Source: a virus. From it: DNA of 22,194 nucleotides. Below the pieces are notes generated by a model that did not search any database, was not told the DNA's origin, and saw only the letters and a list, made by a program, of their open reading frames with translations. Positions 13,864-21,341 of the stretch are shown here, piece after piece. The translations under genes were made by a program, and so were the position numbers. Within the stretch, counting starts at the first letter, position 1; each line of letters begins with the position of its first letter. Where the stretch lies: the IMG/VR virus record IMGVR_UViG_3300025853_000749, positions 1 through 22,194 of that record. The stretch is one strand, 5' to 3'.

Positions 13864-16409
13864 TATGCTACCACCTGTGGTCTTTTAAATTTATTTGTAT
13901 CTAAACTAGCGAGACCACCCTCTTTTGCATTAAAAAGAGGCATGCCAATTGACTCTAAGCTAGCCACGGTCTGCGGATTAATGGGGGAAGACAAAGGAGG
14001 GATAACGTCTACCCCCTGTCCGCGGGACACTTGAGGAGAAGGAATATTAAAGGACTGTGAATTTTGAGTATCAGGTTCCATCTCTATAAACTCTGATTCT
14101 GGTGCTTGTATTTTAGGAATAAACTCTTCTGCTTTTTTCTTAACATCATCCAAAAGTTCTTGACCGTAGTAAGCTCCTGTTGTGGCAAACTCTGTTTGAT
14201 AATCCATCATTGACTCTGTAAAAAATACTACATTGGCAGCCATATTTTTTGTTAAATCTTTTACTTGTTTTTCTCCTGTTTGAAGAGCAATAAAATTCTC
14301 TAAACCGTCTCTACCCTGTTTTGTTAATAATAACTTAGAGAGATAATTCATACCTCCCGCTCTCGCTACTAAACCAGGTAAATTTACAAAACCCAAAACA
14401 ATATCAAGCATACTTGCCTTGGGACTTACACGACTAAAATTAGCTCTTCGAATATATTCTAAAACATCTCCTATTTCTTTTAACTCTTCCTTTGAAAATA
14501 AAATTTCTGCCTTACCTTTACCTCCACCAGCAGTTCCCTTTAAAGATTTGTTAAGATTTTGCATAAACCTAACAGGATCTAAAATATCCTTAAAAACCAA
14601 AGGATCAAATTTATTAGATTGCACCGCGCCTCGAGCTTGTCCCCCAGCTCTAGTTGCTTTAGATAGTTTTTCAGCTTCTAAGGTTAAATCTTCAATCGGT
14701 CTCAAGGATTTAATAAAAGAATCCTCTACAAGAGTAGCTTTCATTTGTTGAATGACATCATCATATCCGTTGTCCCTTAAAAACTTTAAAGCTTCCTCTG
14801 TTTCTTGAGCGCTTAACTTAGTAAATTGATTAACAATGTCATCCGCAGATTTTTTCCCTGTTTGAATAAAACCACTTAAAAAAGAATTTTCTAAAGCTGT
14901 TATTAAGTCGGAGTCTATTTTGTAATCGTCTCTTACTTTTTGTAAATTTTTTGCCACAGCGGTTTGAATGGTGTTACTCATTTGTTTTAACTGAACATTA
15001 CCCAGTAAACCACTCTCAATGGTTTGATCTAAATCTTTGTTTAAAGCATCCAATAATTCTCTGGACGGTCTCTTCTGAGCAGCTGCACCTAAATCTTTGA
15101 AAACACTACCCGTTCCCGCTGCGGCTGAACTGTATTGACTAATTAAATTTTGAAATTGAAGAGCAGTTAATACACCCTCTCCCCCTGTATCATCCAGTAA
15201 AGATGCTCTAGCGTCTAATAAACTCCTGTACAGAGAGTCATCCCCTGTGCCCATTGGTTTGTATTGTGCTATTAATTCATCTAATTTAGCTACAAAGTTA
15301 TTTGTATTTAATAAAGGTATCTCAGAAAAATCAACTATTTTTCCTGAGTTTTGATCTTTTAACTTAGATAAATTGGCAAACCCCTCATCAGCTCTAACTT
15401 TTCTATTTTTAATTAGATTATCTAAAATATTATTGTAAGCAGTAGAAATTTTATTTCCTAAGAGAGGACCGCCTTGTTTACCATACAGTTGTTTCATCAT
15501 ATTCTGTATTGCTGTAGCAGTGTTGGTTATCTGTTCAAACGCTAAATCAGCTCCCTGACCTCTCGTCAGGTAGTACCCTCTTAAAAAGTCTTCTATTTGT
15601 CTTAAAAATTTATCACCGCTTATCTCTGATAAACTAAGTGCTCCATATTTTTCTTGTAATCTTAAACCCTCTTCAAAAAATTCTCTTGCTTCACTACCTT
15701 TTTTTCCTTTAATTGTTTTAACAATATTTTTTGTAGCAAAGTTTTTTACAGGGTTAACAGTTGTAATCCAATTTAAGAAACCGTTAGCAGCCCACTGAGT
15801 AGACCCACCCAACACACCATTAGACACAACTCTAAATGCTCTTTCCTCATTAGTTAGGTTTTCTTCACCTGGTAAGGAAGAAGATATAAACTGTAAGGCT
15901 CCCTCTCCAGCAGCCATTGTTAAGGCAGCGGTTATAGGATTAGCAGTAAACATAGCGGGACCAAATTGTACTACCTCACTAGCCATTTCAATTGGCTGTA
16001 TAAACATTTCTGATACATTGTCTGCTGAAAATTCAGGATTGTATGCTTCCCAGCTAGCTCCTGGTTCATCTCTAAAAACAATGTTTCCATCAATATCTGA
16101 AAAGACGTTGTCTTCTCCATAAAGGTTTTTCACATAACCTATTTCACCTGCCTTACTGACTCCCTCTTTTAAATCAGCAAATAATCTATCTTTAAAAGCA
16201 ACTTTGTCGCTTTTCCCTTTGGGATATATATCAGGTCCAATTTCCTCTTCTAGTTGAGCCAAAAAAGATAAAAAGTTTTCCGCATTGGAGACATAAGGCT
16301 TAAATACTTCATCTTCTTGTATAGGAATTAAAGGAATATCTTTAACACTTCTAAAGGGATCATAAGTCCCTGTTTCTTTCCCTAATATTGGGTTGAAATC
16401 TTCAGCCAT
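13863..16409 (-). CDS. Large probable internal virion / DNA-ejection protein (848 aa)
   Basis: This is the largest gene in the window. The protein is mainly alpha-helical, with an acidic N-terminus and two hydrophobic, Ala/Gly-rich stretches (about residues 143-177, MASEVVQFGPAMFTANPIT onward, and 195-217). It then has a long charged helical body (220-760) and a Pro-rich C-terminal tail with KEGGLAS at 829-835. A further hydrophobic segment lies near VLGFVNLPGLVARAGGM. Long helical proteins with internal amphipathic or hydrophobic patches are typical of podovirus ejection proteins that form a channel across the cell envelope. I see no lytic transglycosylase motif. Function is inferred from size, pattern and position. 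The stop overlaps the next start as TAATG. The start is two bases after the upstream stop and has no close Shine-Dalgarno, which suggests coupling. Confidence 0.72.
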   Translation of the reverse strand: MAEDFNPILGKETGTYDPFRSVKDIPLIPIQEDEVFKPYVSNAENFLSFLAQLEEEIGPDIYPKGKSDKVAFKDRLFADLKEGVSKAGEIGYVKNLYGEDNVFSDIDGNIVFRDEPGASWEAYNPEFSADNVSEMFIQPIEMASEVVQFGPAMFTANPITAALTMAAGEGALQFISSSLPGEENLTNEERAFRVVSNGVLGGSTQWAANGFLNWITTVNPVKNFATKNIVKTIKGKKGSEAREFFEEGLRLQEKYGALSLSEISGDKFLRQIEDFLRGYYLTRGQGADLAFEQITNTATAIQNMMKQLYGKQGGPLLGNKISTAYNNILDNLIKNRKVRADEGFANLSKLKDQNSGKIVDFSEIPLLNTNNFVAKLDELIAQYKPMGTGDDSLYRSLLDARASLLDDTGGEGVLTALQFQNLISQYSSAAAGTGSVFKDLGAAAQKRPSRELLDALNKDLDQTIESGLLGNVQLKQMSNTIQTAVAKNLQKVRDDYKIDSDLITALENSFLSGFIQTGKKSADDIVNQFTKLSAQETEEALKFLRDNGYDDVIQQMKATLVEDSFIKSLRPIEDLTLEAEKLSKATRAGGQARGAVQSNKFDPLVFKDILDPVRFMQNLNKSLKGTAGGGKGKAEILFSKEELKEIGDVLEYIRRANFSRVSPKASMLDIVLGFVNLPGLVARAGGMNYLSKLLLTKQGRDGLENFIALQTGEKQVKDLTKNMAANVVFFTESMMDYQTEFATTGAYYGQELLDDVKKKAEEFIPKIQAPESEFIEMEPDTQNSQSFNIPSPQVSRGQGVDVIPPLSSPINPQTVASLESIGMPLFNAKEGGLASLDTNKFKRPQVVA

Positions 16410-16410
16410 A

Positions 16411-18585
16411 TCACTGATTTAACCTGTCTATGATATCTTGTGGATTATCAAGATTGAATTCTTTTCCGCGATCCGTTAACGGTAAATTAAAGACTTTCTC
16501 CAATTCCCGATAGTAATCAAACTTTTTATTGTCTGGAAGACTGTCAAAATCACCTACCTCAGGTAATGTTAATCCTTGAGTAAAGTCGGGAAGAACTGAT
16601 ATAGGGCTTAAACCTCTCTCATCTACAATATTTTCAAAACCACTTCTAACTCCTTCATAGGCTCTGTAAGCCCCCAGTGTTGCCCCTCTCGCCGCGGAGA
16701 TAAGAGTTGCTCTTTGTTTAGGTGTTAAAACCGTTTGACCATTGAGAATCTTGTTTATAGTATTCAGACTTATATTCTCAAACATAGATAAGTCAGTAGA
16801 TGCCGCTAAACCAAATTCACTATCTCTAACAACAGAGGTTGGATCTAAAATTTTCATGTAAGTAAAGACCAGAGCCATGTCAGTGGCACCAGTGGAATCG
16901 GAGGCTATGGTATCTAGAATAGAAAACTGTCTGACAGCCGAAGAAAAGTCTTTTGTTTGAGCTAGATACTCTTTTCTTAAAGTGTCTTCTTGTGACATTT
17001 TAAATTTTCTCCCCTCATCTGTATCATAAAAATCTTGTTTAAATCGAGGACTATTTTTTACAAAGTAATCTGCGTCTTGGTCGATTTGAATTAATTCTTC
17101 TTGAGTCAGATCAGGGAATAAATTTTTAACTGACTGAGCTGTCTGTAATTTAAATCCTTTATTTACCTGTTCCATTTTTGCGTTTGTTAGAGAGGTGTAA
17201 TATATATCTTGACTGCTGATGGGTAGACCAGTGCTTTTATCAAAGGGAATAGGAACTCCATTTACCGTTTGAAATACTATTTCTTTGTTCTTCTGTTCCG
17301 CAAAAGCTTTTTTAATTGCTTCTGCTCCAAAAAGTTTAACAAAGTCTGACTGTTTCGTAGCTTGAATTTCTTTGTCTTTTGTTGCTAAGTTTAGAGCTTG
17401 TGTTTTATAAGGCTGTTTTAGTTTTTCTCCAGCCTGACCTGCCGTGCCAATTCTACTAAATCCTCCCATCAAAATTTCACTAAAAGATTTGTTAGGATCT
17501 AAGATGTCTTGAGCAGTTTGAAGCAACAAAGGGGAGACCACACTAGTTAAAAATTGACCCTTTAAATCAGCATTGTTCAATAATGTTTCCTCATATTGTT
17601 TTGCTCTTTGAGTAATATCCACAGGTGGCTTTCCCATATCAAACATATTTTCTCCCATTTTCGTAATAAAATCATACTGATTAGGGGACATCATACCCTG
17701 TAAAATATCGTAGTTTTGTGAAGAGGATGCAGCTGTATTTTCCGTAGGCATCTTTAAACTCATTGACATGTCTTGCCCAGCAAAAGGCACAGCATCTGCT
17801 GAATTAATAAAAAGTCCTGTATTCGCTCTAACTATTCCCATATTTTGCGGATTAGCTAGTTGATCAGCCGCAGTTGGCATCATTGGTTGAGACATACTTT
17901 GAGCCTCCTGTGTTTGAGCAATACCACCTTGCTCCTCTAATTCAAAAACTGGTTGTACCAAAGCGAGAACAGATAAAGGGGTATCCTGAGCGTCTTTTTC
18001 TCCTACCTTCATTGCTAATTCTTGTACTCTTCCCTCTAAAGGAATGTCATCACCTCTAACCTCATTCATTAGCTGAACATACTGGTCAGGGGATACCTTA
18101 GCGATACCTGCGTCTGACGGTTCGCTAACCGCGGTCATCATTTCTTCCTCCGCATCTAGTCCATCGGCAATACCCACAGCGTCAGCAGTCATTTCACCAC
18201 CCTCAGCCATGTTTTTTAATCTATTTAAAAATATCAATTCCTCCTCTGGTATCATGTCGCCTTGAGGAGGAAGAGCGCCTTTTTGATTCATTTCGTTTGA
18301 AATCTTAAAATTAGTAAACTCATTCATTAGACCAGTTAACATACTAAAGTTTTCTGGATTATTACCTTGTAAAAGAGTATCTAAAATACCTTGACCCCTA
18401 TCACCATAAACACTTAACAAAAAGTTTTGAAATTCAGGATTCATTATATTTTTACCGTAGTCATCCATCTCAGGTTTTTCTTTTATCTTAATATCAAAAT
18501 CATACATTTCTCCCATGGGAGAGCTGCCCTGTTGTCTTCTCACCATTTGAGGTCTAAACATTGGTCTTTGCATAACTACATTCAT
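16411..18585 (-). CDS. Large probable internal virion protein (724 aa)
   Basis: The protein has a Met/Gln-rich N-terminal half and a helical C-terminal half. A segment at about residues 125-225 (NMAEGGEMTADAVGIADGLD, then QLMNEVRGDDIPLEGR, then TPLSVLALVQP) has the look of a repeated module I recall from virion proteins of marine podoviruses. The C-terminal domain contains TYMKILDPTSVVRDSEF (575-591) and TPKQRATLISAARGATLGAY (621-640), a helical signature also recalled from internal phage proteins. No enzyme motif is visible. It probably belongs to the ejected core complex with the 848-aa and 519-aa products. It overlaps the upstream stop as TAATG. The assignment to virion is from context; the detailed role is unknown. 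Confidence 0.72.
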   Translation of the reverse strand: MNVVMQRPMFRPQMVRRQQGSSPMGEMYDFDIKIKEKPEMDDYGKNIMNPEFQNFLLSVYGDRGQGILDTLLQGNNPENFSMLTGLMNEFTNFKISNEMNQKGALPPQGDMIPEEELIFLNRLKNMAEGGEMTADAVGIADGLDAEEEMMTAVSEPSDAGIAKVSPDQYVQLMNEVRGDDIPLEGRVQELAMKVGEKDAQDTPLSVLALVQPVFELEEQGGIAQTQEAQSMSQPMMPTAADQLANPQNMGIVRANTGLFINSADAVPFAGQDMSMSLKMPTENTAASSSQNYDILQGMMSPNQYDFITKMGENMFDMGKPPVDITQRAKQYEETLLNNADLKGQFLTSVVSPLLLQTAQDILDPNKSFSEILMGGFSRIGTAGQAGEKLKQPYKTQALNLATKDKEIQATKQSDFVKLFGAEAIKKAFAEQKNKEIVFQTVNGVPIPFDKSTGLPISSQDIYYTSLTNAKMEQVNKGFKLQTAQSVKNLFPDLTQEELIQIDQDADYFVKNSPRFKQDFYDTDEGRKFKMSQEDTLRKEYLAQTKDFSSAVRQFSILDTIASDSTGATDMALVFTYMKILDPTSVVRDSEFGLAASTDLSMFENISLNTINKILNGQTVLTPKQRATLISAARGATLGAYRAYEGVRSGFENIVDERGLSPISVLPDFTQGLTLPEVGDFDSLPDNKKFDYYRELEKVFNLPLTDRGKEFNLDNPQDIIDRLNQ

Positions 18586-19508
18586 TAGAATAACCCTTGT
18601 AATCCTTTTAATCCGCTAAGTGCTCCGAGACCAGCCATTCCATATCCTATTGTCTGTTGTAAAGGAGATAAGCTGCCACCACCTCCAGCCGAGGCTACCT
18701 GAGGTATAGAAGGAGCATAACCAAACCCTGATCCTAAGAAACCTAATTCTGTAAAGGGTTGTTGATACTGTGCTAACTGATTAGCGTAGTCCACATCGAA
18801 ACCTTTTTGTGTTTGCTGTTGCTGTAAGTTTGCAAAGTCTAACATAGTGCCTATATCTACTAACCCTGCTTTTTGTACATCAAAACCAAGACCCGCTTGA
18901 CCAGAACCTACTTGACCATATTGAGTTCCAAGATTACCCAACGACTGAGCAATTTGACCTAGTCCTCCAGCAGAAGCTGATTGAGAAGCTAAATATTGTT
19001 GTAGTCCTTGTCCAAAAGCTTGAGACTGTGCTCTTGCTAATTCTGAAGCACGATTTCTTTCTAATTCTGCTCTTTGAACACCTTCACGACCACCACCAAA
19101 AGCGTTTGCTCCGATAGCACTAGCAGAAGCTTGATTAGAAGCAATATCATAAGCACGATTAATTTCGTCTCTAACTGCTTGCTGATAAGGATTCATATAA
19201 GGCTGAAGGTCTTCCATAGTAGGAGCAGTTCCTAAAGTTTGATAAGCAGATGTAGCTTGACCTAGAACATTCTGTGCTTGATCTAAAGCACCAACTCCTC
19301 CAGCCATTGTTTCTTGACCTGTACTGACATAAGGCTCATAAGCACCAATACCTTGCTCAAATTGTTGTTGAGCTTGAGAATATAATTCATTTAATTCAGC
19401 TAATTTTTGTTCAGGGACACCTTGGACATCACCCGCTTTAATATCATCAAGAAGAGCTTTGATACTATCTAAGTACCCTAAATATTTACCTTGAATTTCT
19501 TCTTCCAT
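18585..19508 (-). CDS. Gln/Ala/Gly-rich virion structural protein (307 aa)
   Basis: The protein is strongly biased to Gln, Ala and Gly. Its N-terminus (1-60) is a helical, coiled-coil-like region. The middle holds a conserved-looking block, MEDLQPYMNPYQQAVRDEI (97-115), followed by SAIGANAFGGGREGVQRAEL (about 129-148), a combination I recall from structural proteins of pelagiphages and cyanophages. The C-terminal part has many FDV/QQP turns and ends in a hydrophobic Gly-rich segment (GYGMAGLGALSGLKGLQGLF) that could insert in a membrane or pack against a neighbour. GGGGAGAG lies six bases before the ATG, a strong ribosome site consistent with high expression. Both junctions are TAATG overlaps. 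The exact virion location is not known. Confidence 0.72.
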   Translation of the reverse strand: MEEEIQGKYLGYLDSIKALLDDIKAGDVQGVPEQKLAELNELYSQAQQQFEQGIGAYEPYVSTGQETMAGGVGALDQAQNVLGQATSAYQTLGTAPTMEDLQPYMNPYQQAVRDEINRAYDIASNQASASAIGANAFGGGREGVQRAELERNRASELARAQSQAFGQGLQQYLASQSASAGGLGQIAQSLGNLGTQYGQVGSGQAGLGFDVQKAGLVDIGTMLDFANLQQQQTQKGFDVDYANQLAQYQQPFTELGFLGSGFGYAPSIPQVASAGGGGSLSPLQQTIGYGMAGLGALSGLKGLQGLF

Positions 19509-20518
19509 TATGCTCTCCCCACCATGCCCATACTTTGTTTAGATAAACTACCACCTTTTTCTAAACTTTTCATTAATTTATACATATTCTTTGCTCCCGC
19601 TTTCCGCGATCCGCCGCCCGCGTTTCTTACAGCTTGAGCAGTCATTACAAACTCTCCATCCGATAACATTGCAGGAATGTCATCAGAAGTTCCCGTTCCA
19701 GCTCCTGCAATTTCACCGATACGCTTTGGATGTTCTTTTACTTTACCATCAGGATGCTCTATTTTTTTTCCAGTATTTGCAATACCACCTGTTACCTCAC
19801 CGCCGTCAGCGGCATAGGAGAAAGTAAAGTCTTCTCTCGCTTGTTCATCATATCCTGTTCCCCCTTCATCTGGCTTTTCACGAAAGGCAAGAGGAAGTAG
19901 TGCACTACCTGCCGCGTATAGCGGACCATATTTATAACCAAAACCTGTCTTCTCTGTCGGAGAGGGAAACTTATTTAAGAATGTAGAAAGAACCTCTGGA
20001 TTGTTACTTGCTACAGCTTTATCTAAAGCGCTTGTATAGTAGTCTTGATATGCTCCCGCTTTACCCATAGCTTGATCAAATTTTGAAGCAGCGGAAGTCA
20101 GTCTCTCTCCTCTTTGAGTAGGATCAAATGTCTGTCTTAAAAACGAATCCTCCCCTGTAATATATTTTTGCATAAAGTTTTGGCCTTGATTTGAACCTAA
20201 GTCAGATAAACCTAACTGTTGTTTAAAAGAGTCTCCATATTTCCCTCCGCTAAGACCACTTGCAATTCCAGATGTGGCTACCTGAAGTGCCATATTTTTT
20301 GCAATGTCAACTGGCTTTTGTCCAGCGGCTAAACCAATTCCTGCTCCTATCAATTGTTTTGTTAATGGACCACCAGGTAAAAAAGGTAAAACATAAGGAG
20401 CAATCGGAGCAACAGCTCTAGCAACACCTGTGACAGTGTCCTTAACATTTTGAAAGAAATCCCCGATCAGCGATCCGAGACCTAATTCATAAACTTGTGC
20501 GTACTCTTTTTCTTGCAT
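19508..20518 (-). CDS. Virion-associated protein with hydrophobic N-terminus and DGEFV module (336 aa)
   Basis: The N-terminal third has a hydrophobic, Pro/Gly-containing region (about 31-65, GVARAVAPIAPYVLPFLPGG onward) that may interact with membrane. After a polar middle comes YAADGGEVTGG (235-245). The C-terminal block holds GTSDDIPAMLSDGEFVMT (276-293) and AGGGSRKAGAKNMYKLMKSL (300-319). The LSDGEFV...AG-GS--GAK pattern recurs, from memory, in structural proteins of many phages; its function is unknown to me. The protein ends in a basic/Gly-rich tail. AAAGGA precedes the ATG. It lies between small structural genes and the internal protein genes, so a tail or ejection role is likely but unproven. 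Confidence 0.75.
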   Translation of the reverse strand: MQEKEYAQVYELGLGSLIGDFFQNVKDTVTGVARAVAPIAPYVLPFLPGGPLTKQLIGAGIGLAAGQKPVDIAKNMALQVATSGIASGLSGGKYGDSFKQQLGLSDLGSNQGQNFMQKYITGEDSFLRQTFDPTQRGERLTSAASKFDQAMGKAGAYQDYYTSALDKAVASNNPEVLSTFLNKFPSPTEKTGFGYKYGPLYAAGSALLPLAFREKPDEGGTGYDEQAREDFTFSYAADGGEVTGGIANTGKKIEHPDGKVKEHPKRIGEIAGAGTGTSDDIPAMLSDGEFVMTAQAVRNAGGGSRKAGAKNMYKLMKSLEKGGSLSKQSMGMVGRA

Positions 20519-20527
20519 TTTATTCCT

Positions 20528-20779
20528 TTACTCAGGTAGGGTGTGTGCTCCAGCGAATACATTCGGAGCTGTCACGTGAACATCTCTTCTAATATCTGCT
20601 TCTTTTGTTTCTGTTTCTGGATTGTCAATATCAGCCTGACATTCCTCGTGTGAAGTATACTCTTGACCTGTTTTAGTGTTAGTGACAGTTGTCTCTACTT
20701 TTGCGCTATACACAGGAATTTTTTCGCCATTGATCACGTCATAACGTAAAATCTTTGGCTCATCTACAATTTTTGCCAT
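20528..20779 (-). CDS. Small acidic virion-module protein of unknown function (83 aa)
   Basis: The protein is acidic and beta-rich in pattern. It starts MAKIVDEPKILRYDVINGEK, has a central VETTVTNTKTGQEYTSHEEC (about residues 28-47) and ends with RRDVHVTAPNVFAGAHTLPE. It has one cysteine, no signal peptide and no membrane segment. It looks like a small conserved protein that I associate with marine phage structural modules, but no function is known to me. It lies nine bases upstream of the next gene, whose Shine-Dalgarno spans its stop region. Its own ATG has no clear ribosome site. Confidence 0.72.
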   Translation of the reverse strand: MAKIVDEPKILRYDVINGEKIPVYSAKVETTVTNTKTGQEYTSHEECQADIDNPETETKEADIRRDVHVTAPNVFAGAHTLPE

Positions 20780-20819
20780 ACTCTATTTTTATAGATAGAA
20801 AGCTAGGAAATCAATAGGT

Positions 20820-21173
20820 TTATTGCTGTTGCTTGATCTCTAATACAGATATATCAGAGGTGAGATCTGTTGAAGACGCTTGAATTTTTAAAGAGTCTCC
20901 ACCCTCATATACAAAAGGTCCATTGAGTTGTTCTGTAGTTCCGTGAGCTACATCAATGTTGTTGATTTCTACGTCAGTAGAACCATTATTATGTGTTATT
21001 TTTGCGTTAACAGTGCCTGATCCTGAATCATTATGAAGAACTATTGTTTGAACTATAAAGGTAGAAACGGGTGTTGGAGGAGTTGCTGCCACATTTGCAA
21101 CAGGAACTGTAAAAATTGTTATGACATCAGTGCTAGCGGCCTTTTGTGTAAACCTTTTAAATACGTCAGCCAT
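20820..21173 (-). CDS. Probable beta-sandwich virion protein (117 aa)
   Basis: The protein is built almost entirely of short alternating beta strands, for example DVITIFTVPVANVA, STFIVQTIVLHNDSGSG and TVNAKITHNNGSTDVEINN. It then has an FVYEGGDSLKIQASS element and a final SDISVLEIKQQQ strand. This pattern is that of small jelly-roll or Ig-like virion proteins (decoration or tail-attached proteins). It begins right after the TAG of the 55-aa gene (no gap), so coupling is likely. I cannot tell whether it sits on head or tail. Confidence 0.72.
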   Translation of the reverse strand: MADVFKRFTQKAASTDVITIFTVPVANVAATPPTPVSTFIVQTIVLHNDSGSGTVNAKITHNNGSTDVEINNIDVAHGTTEQLNGPFVYEGGDSLKIQASSTDLTSDISVLEIKQQQ

Positions 21174-21341
21174 CTATCTAAAAAACCACGCTCTTCTTGT
21201 GGACTCCTCTTGAGTGTCTTGTGTATATTGAGTGTTCAATTGTTGTATCATTTCCTCTAACTGTCGAATTAGTTCAGCAGACTGTTGAGCATCATACTCA
21301 GGTCTAGGGTCAGGAAATCTTTGTAGTATTAATTTTGCCAT
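21174..21341 (-). CDS. Small helical virion-module protein (55 aa)
   Basis: ATG at 21341-21339 overlaps the stop of the tail-type gene (TAATG). The frame runs to TAG at 21174-21176, directly before the next ATG, so it fills the gap exactly. The peptide starts MAKLILQRFPDPRPEYDAQQ, continues as an amphipathic Gln/Glu-rich helix (about residues 16-45, coiled-coil-like), and ends RRAWFFR. I recall proteins with the same opening and helix at this place in marine podovirus genomes, but I have no function for it. A small assembly or adaptor protein is possible. It is short enough to be missed by length filters. Confidence 0.75.
   Translation of the reverse strand: MAKLILQRFPDPRPEYDAQQSAELIRQLEEMIQQLNTQYTQDTQEESTRRAWFFR

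Noticed and set aside
14419-14751. A 110-codon plus-strand frame inside the 848-aa virion gene
   Set aside because: It is fully antisense to a long gene that is coupled on both sides, with no upstream signals of its own.
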